Of a stretch of DNA of 64,000 bases, positions 1 through 7,909 are shown piece after piece. Source of the DNA: Variibacter gotjawalensis. GTDB taxonomy: Bacteria > Pseudomonadota > Alphaproteobacteria > Rhizobiales > Xanthobacteraceae. How positions within the stretch are numbered: position 1 is the first letter of the stretch; each line of letters opens with the position of its first letter. Below the pieces are notes generated by a model. That model saw nothing but the letters and a program-made list of their open reading frames with translations. It was not told where the DNA came from and searched no databases. A program made the position numbers and the translations under genes. The DNA lies in NCBI RefSeq assembly GCF_002355335.1, contig NZ_AP014946.1, positions 434,001 through 498,000 of the forward strand, read 5' to 3'.

Positions 1-663
1 CGCCGTGAGGCCGACGACCATCGCGAACGGCAGAATGGCGCCGAGCCAGCCGCCGATGCCGAGTGCGCCGAGCGCGCCGATGAAGCCGGCGAACACCTTC
101 AGCGTGATGTGACCCGCCAGCATGTTGGCGAACAGACGCACCGAGTGCGAGATCGGGCGCGAGATGAACGAGATGACTTCGATCGCGACAACCAGCGGCA
201 GGATCGCGGCAGGCACGCCGCTCGGCACGAAGATTTTGAAGAACTTCAGCCCGTTATGCGCGATGCCGTAAACGATGACCGTGAAGAAGACGATCAGCGC
301 AAGCCCGACCGTGACGACAATGTGGCTCGTGACCGTGAAGCCGCCGAGCGGCACCATGCCGAGCAGGTTGAGCAGAAGGATGAACATGAAGAGCGAGAAG
401 ACGAGCGGGAAGAACCGCATCCCGTCCGGCCCCGCCGTACTTTTTATCATGTCGGCGACGAACTCGTAGGAAAGCTCGGCGAGCGACTGCGTGCGGCCCG
501 GAACCAGCGCGCGCTTTGCGGTCGCGCCGATCATCAGCAACGAGATGCCGACCACCGCGATGCCCATGAATAGGGCCGAATTCGTGAACGCGATTTCGTG
601 GCCGCCGATCGAACCAAGCACGTGAAGCTTGTTGATCTGAAACTGATGGATCGGGTCCGCCAT
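1..663 (-). CDS. atpB: F0F1 ATP synthase subunit A (partial, 3' end off the window)
   Basis: Subunit a forms the proton half-channels beside the c-ring in the inner membrane. The minus-strand reading begins MADPIHQFQINKLH and is open to the window edge (221 codons seen). Hydrophobic helices follow one another, and the conserved late helix is present as SHSVRLFANMLAGH, containing the essential arginine of the channel. The stop codon lies beyond base 1. It sits 42 bases downstream of atpI on the same strand, the usual alphaproteobacterial arrangement in which F0 genes (atpI-atpB-atpE-atpF) are separate from the F1 operon. The start at 663 is the only ATG that gives the normal short N-terminus. 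Identification is secure. Confidence 0.96.
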   Translation of the reverse strand, partial: MADPIHQFQINKLHVLGSIGGHEIAFTNSALFMGIAVVGISLLMIGATAKRALVPGRTQSLAELSYEFVADMIKSTAGPDGMRFFPLVFSLFMFILLLNLLGMVPLGGFTVTSHIVVTVGLALIVFFTVIVYGIAHNGLKFFKIFVPSGVPAAILPLVVAIEVISFISRPISHSVRLFANMLAGHITLKVFAGFIGALGALGIGGWLGAILPFAMVVGLTA

Positions 664-705
664 GACCTGACCGGTTCCTTCTCTGCGCGCCAGGAGGCGC
701 TTGAA

Positions 706-1056
706 TCAATCTTTGGTCGTTCGTTCCGGGACGACCCCGGCCGACCGCATCACCGACAACACCCCAGCTGCAAAACCGAGCAGGAAGAGCGTGATAAAGG
801 CGAAAGGCGACGTGCCCAACGCATAGTCGACGATCCAACCGAGACCGCCACCCACGACCACACCGCCGATCATTTCGGCCGAGAGGCGCATGCCCTTGGC
901 GAAAGCCGTCGGATCCCCCGTGGTACGGCTGGGCGGTGCCTCGTTCGCGCGGCGCACGCCGCTGCGGTCGAGACCCTCGCCAAGCTGCTTTAGCCTCGCG
1001 GAGAGACCGGCCTCGTCTGTGCGCTTGCTATCCCCACCCCGCGTGCCGTCGCTCAT
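706..1056 (-). CDS. atpI: AtpI, ATP synthase accessory protein I
   Basis: A small membrane protein that assists c-ring assembly or Mg2+ supply for the F0 sector. The 116-residue product has a charged N-terminal half, then two hydrophobic hairpin helices (about residues 58-78 and 85-105) with the family's glycine-rich first helix (MIGGVVVGGGLGWIVD) and a second helix starting near FAFITLFLLG. I chose the start MSDGTRGGDS; an ATG 16 codons upstream gives an untypical extension. It is the first gene of the F0 cluster, followed by atpB after 42 bases. AtpI sequences are poorly conserved, but the position and topology fit well. Confidence 0.88.
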   Translation of the reverse strand: MSDGTRGGDSKRTDEAGLSARLKQLGEGLDRSGVRRANEAPPSRTTGDPTAFAKGMRLSAEMIGGVVVGGGLGWIVDYALGTSPFAFITLFLLGFAAGVLSVMRSAGVVPERTTKD

Positions 1057-1321
1057 AGCTGCCAGCACCCACTCAAATCGAGGCAAATCAAGGCGTTTTC
1101 GCACCCCCGAAAACCGCGCGGAACATACGCACGAGGGTATACTGTGTCAAGAATTCGGCGCATCGATTTAAGTGATTGAGCGCGTTCTAAAAACCGGCGA
1201 TTCACACGCACCGCGCTGTTGCGCCGCAAGATGAATCTTCGAGTGGTGCAGCGAAGACGCGAAATGTGCTGACAGTCCGCAAACTCCGGTTGTCGTCGGA
1301 GCGAAACTCAGCGCCAGCGTT
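1057..1321. other. intergenic region upstream of atpI
   Basis: This gap between atpI and the 3' end of hppD should hold the promoter of the F0 operon. I see no convincing ORF or RNA gene in it. A single palindromic repeat lies at its far end (1322-1352). Confidence 0.5.
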
Positions 1322-1352
1322 CGTCATGGCCCGGCTTGTCCGGGCCATGACG
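1322..1352. repeat. palindromic intergenic element (CGTCATGGCCCGG type)
   Basis: A perfect inverted repeat: 13-base arms CGTCATGGCCCGG and its complement around the 5-base loop CTTGT. It lies 27 bases beyond the hppD stop, so its transcript could fold into a hairpin and protect or terminate the hppD mRNA. No T-run follows, so I class it as a dispersed repeat and not as an intrinsic terminator. Confidence 0.75.
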
Positions 1353-1378
1353 GAGTGTGGGGCTACTGTGGCAGCGAA

Positions 1379-2491
1379 CTAAGCCGCCTTGCCTTCATCG
1401 AGCACGCCGCGACGAATCTGATCTTCCTCGATCGACTCGAACAACGCGCGGAAGTTTCCTTCACCGAAACCTTCGTCGCCCTTGCGCTGAATGAACTCGA
1501 AGAAAATCGGCCCGATCACGGTTTTCGAGAAGATTTGCAGCAGAATCTTCGTCATCCCGCCCTCGACCACGCCTTCGCCGTCGATCAGGATTCCGTGCTG
1601 CTTCATACGCGCGATCGGCTCATCGTGGCCCTGCACGCGCTCGTGCGACTTCTCGTAGTAGGTGTCCGGCGGGCCCGGCATGAACTTGAGCCCATTCGCC
1701 GCGAGCTTGTCGGTCGCGTCGTAAATCGCATCGGTGCCGACCGCGATGTGCTGGATGCCCTCGCCCTTATACTTCTTCAGGTATTCGACGATCTGGCTCG
1801 TTTCGTCCTTCGATTCGTTGAGCGGAATGCGAATCTTCCCGCATGGCGAGGTGATCGCACGCGATACGAGGCCGGTGATTCGCCCGTCGATATCGAAGAA
1901 GTGGATCTGCTTGAAGCCGAATTTCTCGCGATAGAAATCCCACCAGATGTCCATGTTGCCGCGATAGACGTTGTGCGTCAGGTGATCGAGAAAATAGAAG
2001 CCGACACCGGCCGGGCGCGGGTTGTGCGCACCGAGCCATTCGAATTCGGCGTCATACGCCGAACCTTTCGCCCCATACTTCTCAACGAAATACAGGAGCG
2101 AGCCGCCGATACCGACGATCGCCGGCACATCGAGCGCCTTGTCGTTGCCCGTATAAGGCGTCGCGCCCTTAGCCACCGCATGATCGAAAGCGTGCTGCGC
2201 ATCGACGACGCGCCAGGCCATCGAGGCGGCGCAAGGGCCATGCTCGCCCGCGAATGTCATCGCGTGCGAGGACGGCTCGGCGTTGATGACGTAGTTGATG
2301 TCGCCCTGGCGCCAAACCGTGATGGCCTTGGTCTTGTGGCGCGCCACCGCGACATAGCCCATGCGAGTGAACAGAGCCTCGAGCTTTTCGAGCTCCGGGT
2401 GGGCGAATTCGACGAACTCGAAGCCGTCGGTGCCGGCAGGGTTCTGCTCGCTGATCACGGCCGGGGGCGCATTGTGCGGAAACGGTCCCAT
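1379..2491 (-). CDS. hppD: 4-hydroxyphenylpyruvate dioxygenase
   Basis: Cytosolic Fe(II) enzyme that converts 4-hydroxyphenylpyruvate and O2 to homogentisate in tyrosine catabolism. The 370-residue protein starting MGPFPHNAPPAV has two vicinal-oxygen-chelate domains. The metal ligands are visible: a His in YFLDHLTHNV, a His in GEGIQHIAVGT and the Glu in GPIFFEFIQRKG near the C-terminus. The start at 2491 is preceded by AAAGGAC at good spacing; a longer in-frame reading from 2680 would add 63 residues unlike the family and would overlap the regulatory region. It is divergent from an Lrp/AsnC regulator that probably controls it. Confidence 0.97.
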   Translation of the reverse strand: MGPFPHNAPPAVISEQNPAGTDGFEFVEFAHPELEKLEALFTRMGYVAVARHKTKAITVWRQGDINYVINAEPSSHAMTFAGEHGPCAASMAWRVVDAQHAFDHAVAKGATPYTGNDKALDVPAIVGIGGSLLYFVEKYGAKGSAYDAEFEWLGAHNPRPAGVGFYFLDHLTHNVYRGNMDIWWDFYREKFGFKQIHFFDIDGRITGLVSRAITSPCGKIRIPLNESKDETSQIVEYLKKYKGEGIQHIAVGTDAIYDATDKLAANGLKFMPGPPDTYYEKSHERVQGHDEPIARMKQHGILIDGEGVVEGGMTKILLQIFSKTVIGPIFFEFIQRKGDEGFGEGNFRALFESIEEDQIRRGVLDEGKAA

Positions 2492-2716
2492 CGCGCTGTC
2501 CTTTTCTCGAATACGAGCCGTCATGGCCGAATATTGGGCGCTTTCGGTCCACGACGGCAAAGGCATTGACCTCAACCGTTCTTCGTTGGGCGGTTCGGTT
2601 GGACGCTTCAAAACGGTTTGTCCGCACCTTCTTGGTGAGCGTCCTCTGCAAGCGCCTTCTTCAACGACGGATTGGTACAAAAGCTACGCGCAAAACCATG
2701 CGTTGTGTTTGCATTC

Positions 2717-2753
2717 TGCAGGAATATAGAGAAAGATATGCAATATTCTTGCA
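2717..2753. promoter_or_regulatory. candidate Lrp-type operator between hppD and its regulator
   Basis: An imperfect inverted repeat, TGCAGGAATAT (2717-2727) and ATATTCTTGCA (2743-2753), matches at 10 of 11 positions and lies just before the regulator start at 2769. Lrp/AsnC proteins often bind such A/T-rich dyads near their own divergent promoter. This is a prediction from symmetry and position only. Confidence 0.5.
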
Positions 2754-2768
2754 TGAAATGAGCCTGAC

Positions 2769-3239
2769 ATGACGGATTTGGAGCATATCGACGGTTTTGA
2801 CCGAAAAATCCTCGCGCTTTTGCAAGCCGATGCGCGACTTACGAACAACGATCTCTCGGAGAAAGTGAACCTCTCGCCCAGTCAATGTTCCCGTCGGCGC
2901 GCGCGCCTAGAGGCCGAGGGCTACATCGGCGGTTATCGCGCGGTGCTGTCGCGCGAGCGGCTCGGCTTCGGCCTCGTCAATGTGATCACGGTGACGCTCG
3001 CGACCCACAATCGCGACAACGCGGTGCGCTTCGCCGAACTCGTGAAGCGGTTGCCGGAGGTGCAGGAAGCGCACGCGCTCACAGGCGACATGGATTACAT
3101 CCTCAAGGTCGTCACGCGCGATCTCAAGGCACTGTCCGAATTCGTCAACGGTGTGCTGCTGCCGCACGATTCCGTCCAGCATGTCAAAACCGCGATCGTT
3201 CTCGATACGTTGAAGGAAGAGAACGCGCTGCCGCTTTGA
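2769..3239 (+). CDS. Lrp/AsnC family transcriptional regulator
   Basis: A 156-residue DNA-binding regulator with an N-terminal winged helix-turn-helix (about residues 6-60; NNDLSEKVNLSPSQCSRRRA is the recognition region) and a C-terminal RAM ligand-binding domain (about 70-150; VQEAHALTGDMDYILKV is its signature). Lrp proteins act as dimers to octamers that sense amino acids or related acids. Its divergent placement from hppD, with an inverted repeat between them, suggests that it responds to tyrosine, phenylalanine or 4-hydroxyphenylpyruvate and controls hppD and itself. The target is inferred; the family is certain. Confidence 0.93.
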   Translation: MTDLEHIDGFDRKILALLQADARLTNNDLSEKVNLSPSQCSRRRARLEAEGYIGGYRAVLSRERLGFGLVNVITVTLATHNRDNAVRFAELVKRLPEVQEAHALTGDMDYILKVVTRDLKALSEFVNGVLLPHDSVQHVKTAIVLDTLKEENALPL

Positions 3240-3287
3240 CGACCGCTCGCAAATCAGCATGCTGGCGGTCCCTCGCCGGAGTTCAGC

Positions 3288-3914
3288 ATGTCAGAGACGA
3301 TCGACTACTACTTCTCCATGGTTTCGCCATGGGCGTATATCGGCACGAAGACGTTCAACGCGATCGTCGATCGTCACAAGCTCAACGTGAACTACAAGCC
3401 GGTCCCGCTCGGCCGCGTCTTCGCGGAGACCGGCGGACTTCCGCTCGGCAAGCGGCATCCGGCGCGGGTGCGCTATCGCATTCTCGAATTGCAGCGCTGG
3501 CGCGAGAAGCGCGGCTTGAACTTTCATCTGCGTCCGAAGCAGTGGCCGTTCGACGGCACGCTGGCCGATTGCTTTGTCGTTGCGGCACTCGCGGATGGTC
3601 ACGACGTTCGCGAATTCGTCGCCCGCGGTATGGCCGCCGTGTGGGAAGACGAAGTCTCCTACGCGGACGGCGGCGAGCTGGTGAAGCTCGCGAATGCGCT
3701 GAAGCTCCCTGGCGAAAAACTACTCGAGGCCGCGAAAAGCGACGCGATCAATGCGCGCTACGAGCAGAATTACGCAGAGGCCGTGAAGGTCGATGCGTTC
3801 GGCTCGCCATGCTTCGTGCGCGACGGCGAAGTCTTCTGGGGCCAAGACCGCCTCGAATTGCTCGACGACGCGATCACGTCGGGCCGCGCCGGATTCAAGA
3901 ACGACGCGGTCTAA
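3288..3914 (+). CDS. 2-hydroxychromene-2-carboxylate isomerase family protein (DsbA fold)
   Basis: A 208-residue thioredoxin/DsbA-fold protein of the GST-kappa and NahD group. The N-terminus IDYYFSMVSPWAYIGTKTF is the family's beta1-alpha1 segment, with Ser in place of the CxxC of oxidoreductases, and FGSPCFVRDGEVFWGQDRL is the characteristic C-terminal cis-Pro and substrate loop. Characterised members isomerise 2-hydroxychromene-2-carboxylate in naphthalene breakdown using glutathione; many homologues sit in other catabolic contexts. It lies 48 bases after the Lrp gene and 33 bases before a dehalogenase-family gene on the same strand, so a catabolic operon is plausible. The actual substrate is unknown. 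Confidence 0.87.
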   Translation: MSETIDYYFSMVSPWAYIGTKTFNAIVDRHKLNVNYKPVPLGRVFAETGGLPLGKRHPARVRYRILELQRWREKRGLNFHLRPKQWPFDGTLADCFVVAALADGHDVREFVARGMAAVWEDEVSYADGGELVKLANALKLPGEKLLEAAKSDAINARYEQNYAEAVKVDAFGSPCFVRDGEVFWGQDRLELLDDAITSGRAGFKNDAV

Positions 3915-3947
3915 CGCGCGCGTCGAAGAAAAATAAGCGGAGGAAGC

Positions 3948-4844
3948 ATGCCCGATCTCGCGGATCTTTTCCCGGGCTATGAGTCGCATTGGATCGACAC
4001 GGACGCTGGGCGCATCTTTGTGCGCACCGGCGGCAAAGGTCCGCCGCTGCTTCTGCTGCACGGCCATCCGCAGACCAACGTGATGTGGCACCGCGTCGCT
4101 CCGGCATTGGCGGAAAAATATTCGCTGATCTTGCCGGACCTGCCGGGCTACGGATGGTCCGCCGCGCCGAAAGCAAAGCCCGACCACTCGCCCTACGACA
4201 AACGCTCGATGGCGAACGCGATCATCGCCGTGATGGAGCAACTCGGCCACGTGCGCTGGAAACTCGCTGGGCACGATCGCGGCGGCCGTGTCGGCTATCG
4301 CATGGCGCTCGATCACCCGGGCCGTATCGAAAAGCTCGCGGTCCTCGACATCGTGCCGACCTACAATATGTGGAAGGATCTCGACGACAATCTAGCGATG
4401 AAGATCTGGCACTGGACGTTTCTCGCTCAGCCCTATCCACTGCCGGAGAAAATGGTCGGCGGCGCACCGATCGATTATTGGAATCTCAAATCGTCGAAGC
4501 AGTCCGGCACGAAAGACATTTCGTGTTTCGATCCGCGCGCGCTCGCGCACTACCACACCTTCTTCAACGACCCGACGCGCATTCACGCACTGTGCGAGGA
4601 CTATCGTGCCGGCCAAACGCGCGATCTCGAATTCGACAGCGCCGACCGCGATGCCGGCAACAAGATCACTATCCCGCTCTTCGCGCTGTGGGGCGACAAG
4701 GGCATCCCGAGCGAGAAGACCCCGCTCGATGTGTGGCGCCAATGGGCAACGAATGTGTCCGGCCATTCGCTCTCCTGCGGGCATTACCTCGCGGAGGAAA
4801 AGCCGGAGGAGACGCAGGCAGCGCTTCTGAAATTCTTCGCGTGA
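3948..4844 (+). CDS. haloacetate/fluoroacetate dehalogenase-family alpha/beta hydrolase
   Basis: The 298-residue protein matches the fluoroacetate dehalogenase family nearly position for position: oxyanion motif LLLHGHPQTN, nucleophile Asp110 in GHDRGGRVG, carboxylate-binding Arg111 and Arg114, triad Asp134, halide residues His155, Trp156 and Tyr219, and a catalytic His at 279. The Trp usually found at 185 is Gln here (KSSKQSGTKD), so fluoride-carbon cleavage cannot be assumed. The mechanism is attack on the alpha carbon by Asp, then water hydrolysis of the ester. The SD GGAGG precedes the start. Neighbours suggest catabolism of an organic acid. Residue numbers from the known Rhodopseudomonas enzyme are recalled, not aligned by computer. 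Confidence 0.9.
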   Translation: MPDLADLFPGYESHWIDTDAGRIFVRTGGKGPPLLLLHGHPQTNVMWHRVAPALAEKYSLILPDLPGYGWSAAPKAKPDHSPYDKRSMANAIIAVMEQLGHVRWKLAGHDRGGRVGYRMALDHPGRIEKLAVLDIVPTYNMWKDLDDNLAMKIWHWTFLAQPYPLPEKMVGGAPIDYWNLKSSKQSGTKDISCFDPRALAHYHTFFNDPTRIHALCEDYRAGQTRDLEFDSADRDAGNKITIPLFALWGDKGIPSEKTPLDVWRQWATNVSGHSLSCGHYLAEEKPEETQAALLKFFA

Positions 4845-4943
4845 CGGCACAACGGGCCTGACACTTGATCCGGGCTGCCCTCTTCCGGCAAAAGGGAGGG
4901 ATTGCCGACCCATAAAGGCCATTGCGGGCCGCACGAGGAAACG

Positions 4944-6032
4944 ATGACGGAAGCCAGTCGCCAGGAAACGTTCAGCGGCACCAAGGAAGTGGCCGAAGCG
5001 CTGCGCTTCGACACCTCGCGGCTCGAAGAATATTTGGCGAAGCACATTCCGGACTTCCAAGGCCCGCTGACGGTCGAGCAGTTCAAAGGCGGCCAGTCGA
5101 ACCCGACCTACAAGCTCACGACGCCGGGCCGTGCCTACGTTCTCCGCCGCAAGCCGCCGGGCAAACTGCTCGCCTCCGCGCACGCGGTCGACCGCGAATA
5201 TCGCGCGATGGCGGCGCTCTATCCGCAAGGCTATCCGGTCCCCAAGCCGTATCTCTACTGCGAGGACGAAAGCGTCACCGGCACCGCCTTCTTCGTGATG
5301 GGTTTCGGCGATGGCCGCATCCTGTGGGAAGCCGACATGCCGACGCTGTCCGGCCCGGTGGAGCGCGCGCAGGTGTTCGACGCGATGAACGCGACGCTCG
5401 CGCAGTTGCACACATACGATCCCGAGAAGATCGGCCTCGGCACTTTCGGCCGGCCGGAGAACTACGTCGCGCGGCAGACAGATCGCTGGACGAAACAGTA
5501 CCGCCTCTCCGAGACCGAGAAGATCGACGACATGGAGCGGCTGATCGAGTGGCTGCCGAAGCATCTGCCGCCAGAGCCGAAAGCCGGCGTCGTGCACGGC
5601 GACTACCGCATCGACAACATGATCCTCGATCCAGAGAAGCCGAAGGTGATCGCAGTTCTCGATTGGGAACTCTCGACCATCGGCGATCCGCTCGCCGACT
5701 TCACGTATCACATGATGCAATGGTCGATGCCGCGCGGCGACGGCGGCCCGGGCTCCGGCTCGCTCCTCGGCCTCGATCTCGCTAAGCTCGGCATTCCGAC
5801 GAAGGACGAATACATCGAGGCGTATAGCGATCGCACCGGCCTCGACCCGCGTCCCTATTTCGACGTGTACACGGCGTATAACTTCTTCCGCCTCGCCGGC
5901 ATTCTGCAAGGCATCATGGGCCGCGTGCGCGACGGCACCGCGACCAGCGCGCATGCCGCGGCGCGCGGCAAGATGGTGCGTCCGCTCGCCGCCGCCGGTT
6001 GGGACTACGCCAAGCGCGCCGGCGCGAAATAA
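4944..6032 (+). CDS. APH-fold phosphotransferase family protein (ACAD10-like kinase)
   Basis: A 362-residue kinase-fold protein of the aminoglycoside-phosphotransferase/choline-kinase superfamily, in the branch linked to acyl-CoA dehydrogenases (human ACAD10/11 N-terminal domain). Visible are the nucleotide-loop region QFKGGQSNPTYKL, the catalytic Brenner motif VVHGDYRIDNMILD and the metal-binding DWELSTIGDPLADF. In that branch the kinase phosphorylates 4-hydroxy fatty acids or acyl-CoAs for degradation; antibiotic resistance is unlikely. The start at 4944 is preceded by GAGGAAACG; an in-frame ATG 14 codons upstream lacks this. It ends directly against the convergent hydrolase gene. Confidence 0.88.
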   Translation: MTEASRQETFSGTKEVAEALRFDTSRLEEYLAKHIPDFQGPLTVEQFKGGQSNPTYKLTTPGRAYVLRRKPPGKLLASAHAVDREYRAMAALYPQGYPVPKPYLYCEDESVTGTAFFVMGFGDGRILWEADMPTLSGPVERAQVFDAMNATLAQLHTYDPEKIGLGTFGRPENYVARQTDRWTKQYRLSETEKIDDMERLIEWLPKHLPPEPKAGVVHGDYRIDNMILDPEKPKVIAVLDWELSTIGDPLADFTYHMMQWSMPRGDGGPGSGSLLGLDLAKLGIPTKDEYIEAYSDRTGLDPRPYFDVYTAYNFFRLAGILQGIMGRVRDGTATSAHAAARGKMVRPLAAAGWDYAKRAGAK

Positions 6033-6977
6033 CTATTCCGCCAGAAACTTCTGCACGGCACCGATGGTGCCGGCGGGATCTTCTTCCTCGGGCGCATGGC
6101 CGAGTTCGTCGAAGATCACGAGCTGGCTGCCGGGGATCGCGGCGTGCAGTTTGTGCGCCGCCTCGACCGGGATCAGCCCATCTTTCTTGCCCCACATAAC
6201 GAGCGTCGGAACTTTGATCTCGCCAAGCCGCGACGGCGAAGCACCGCGTTGCCGCTGGCCGAAGCGATCGATGATCGCTTGGCGATTGCCTTCGCGTTGC
6301 GTGAGCTCGTAAGCACGATCGATATTCTCGTCGGTGATCTTGTTCGGGTCGCCCCACGCGGCGCGCATGCCGCTGACGATCATGAAACGCGGCAGTGTGT
6401 TGCGGAGAAGCGCGTTGATGCCGGGCGTTTCGAGGATGCGCAGACCGATTGGATCGCTGCGTCCGCCGAACAGCGGATAACCGCCGTCAACCAAGATCAG
6501 TTTCGCGACACGATCCGGATGCGAAAGCGCCGCCGCGACCGAAACGCCCGCGCCGAGCGAATTGCCGCCCCACACCGCGCGTTTGACGCTGAGCGCATCG
6601 AGGATCGCGATGACGAACGCGACGTCGCGATCGCGGCCGTAGTTGCGATCCGGCGCCGGTCCGGTCAGCCCGTAGCCGGGCAGATCCATCGTGATGACGC
6701 GGCGCTTGTCTTTCAGCAACCGAACCCAATCCTCCCACGCGTGCAGGGACGAACCCATGCCATGCATGAAGACGATCGGCTGCGGATCGTCGCGCGGTCC
6801 TTCGTCGCGCACATGCGCCTGCATGCCCTGAATCGCGACGAATTGTGACGGCGGCTTCGCCCAACGCGCCTTGAGTTCGTCGACCGGCTTCTCCGGCGCG
6901 TAATTCGCGACGAAGAACACGAGGGCGGCAGCAACCAGCACGCCGACAAAACCAAGAATGATCTTCAGCACCAGCAT
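6033..6977 (-). CDS. membrane-anchored alpha/beta hydrolase
   Basis: A 314-residue alpha/beta hydrolase with one N-terminal hydrophobic helix (about residues 5-24), so it is probably anchored with its catalytic domain in the periplasm. The oxyanion region is VFMHGMGSSLHAW, the nucleophile elbow GGNSLGAGVS (Ser), and the last motif is FDELGHAPEEEDP with the catalytic His. The strand-6 acid lies around LVMWGKKDGLIP. The substrate is unknown; the family includes esterases, lipases and C-C hydrolases. Its stop codon abuts the stop of the convergent APH-fold gene with no spacer. Confidence 0.87.
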   Translation of the reverse strand: MLVLKIILGFVGVLVAAALVFFVANYAPEKPVDELKARWAKPPSQFVAIQGMQAHVRDEGPRDDPQPIVFMHGMGSSLHAWEDWVRLLKDKRRVITMDLPGYGLTGPAPDRNYGRDRDVAFVIAILDALSVKRAVWGGNSLGAGVSVAAALSHPDRVAKLILVDGGYPLFGGRSDPIGLRILETPGINALLRNTLPRFMIVSGMRAAWGDPNKITDENIDRAYELTQREGNRQAIIDRFGQRQRGASPSRLGEIKVPTLVMWGKKDGLIPVEAAHKLHAAIPGSQLVIFDELGHAPEEEDPAGTIGAVQKFLAE

Positions 6978-7030
6978 GGCGGCTTCTTATCACGTGAGGC
7001 TTCGCCATATTATGGCGGTCGATCACATCT

Positions 7031-7864
7031 ATGCATGCAGACATGAAGCGCAAATCTTTCGCATTGGCACTCGGCGGCGGCGGCGCGCGCGGTCTTGCGC
7101 ATATTCCGGTGCTGGAAGCGATCGACGCAATGGACCTCAAACCCGCGCTGATTTCGGGTTCCTCCATGGGGGCACTCATCGGCGCGCTCTACGCCACCGG
7201 AATGCCGCCGCGCGAGATTCGCCGCTTCGCCATCGCGAGCCTGCGCGACCGCGGCGACGTGTGGCGGCTGTTGATGAAAGCGCGCGTCGGAACGTGGTCG
7301 GACTTGCTCAGCCCCGGCCTCGGCAATCCAGTGCTGATGGATGCCGAAATACTCGTCACCACGTTTCTCGGCGAGCATTTGCCGGAGACATTCGCAGACC
7401 TAGCGATACCGCTAACCGTCACGGCAACCGATCTCTACGGCCGGCACGAACGCACCTTCGCGACAGGCCCCTTGCTACCCGCGCTCGCGGCCTCGATGGC
7501 GATCCCGGGCCTCGTCCGCCCGGTCGAGATCGACGGCCGTATTCTCGTTGATGGCGCAGCCGCCAACCCGCTGCCGTTCGATATCGCGCGTGGGCGTGCG
7601 GATGTGATCGTCGCGGTCGACACCGCGACCGGACCGACCGAACCGCGCGGTATCCCGGACCCGTGGGACGCATTGTTCTCTACAATCCAGCTGATGGGCC
7701 AGTCGATCACGGCCGGGAAGTTACGCGACGGGGCGCCCGATCTCATCCTGCGTCCGAATGTCTCGACATTCCGCCTATTGGATTTCCTCAGCGTCAGCGC
7801 GATTCTGCGCGTCGCCGATGCCATCAAGCCGGAGGTCGAAGCGAAGCTTGGCGCGCTTCTCTGA
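7031..7864 (+). CDS. patatin-like phospholipase (RssA-type)
   Basis: A 277-residue patatin-domain protein with no added domain. The N-terminal oxyanion motif LGGGGARGLAH, the nucleophile elbow ISGSSMGALIG (Ser) and the catalytic Asp in ILVDGAAANPLP are all present, so a Ser-Asp dyad hydrolase of lipid acyl esters is expected. No signal peptide is seen. An alternative start at 7043 (MKRKSFALAL) would give the more usual short N-terminus; neither start has a clear Shine-Dalgarno sequence. Downstream, pcaF follows after 45 bases on the same strand, although a functional link is not obvious. A second patatin gene of a different subtype lies at 18310. Confidence 0.92.
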   Translation: MHADMKRKSFALALGGGGARGLAHIPVLEAIDAMDLKPALISGSSMGALIGALYATGMPPREIRRFAIASLRDRGDVWRLLMKARVGTWSDLLSPGLGNPVLMDAEILVTTFLGEHLPETFADLAIPLTVTATDLYGRHERTFATGPLLPALAASMAIPGLVRPVEIDGRILVDGAAANPLPFDIARGRADVIVAVDTATGPTEPRGIPDPWDALFSTIQLMGQSITAGKLRDGAPDLILRPNVSTFRLLDFLSVSAILRVADAIKPEVEAKLGALL

Positions 7865-7909
7865 ACTCGGCTAAAAGCGAGCCAACCAAAAAGGAAACGC
7901 GAGGATATC

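Noticed and set aside
1355-2569. A 404-codon plus-strand frame opposite hppD
   Set aside because: hppD on the minus strand has both metal-binding domains and a good SD; the plus frame has no domain and extends through the intergenic repeat side.
4392-5954. A 520-codon minus-strand frame opposite the dehalogenase and APH-fold genes
   Set aside because: It crosses two real genes and the gap between them and shows no domain; it is a shadow.
4944-6032. Aminoglycoside resistance gene
   Set aside because: The APH-fold protein matches the acyl-CoA-dehydrogenase-linked branch in length and motifs and lies among catabolic genes, so resistance is not supported.
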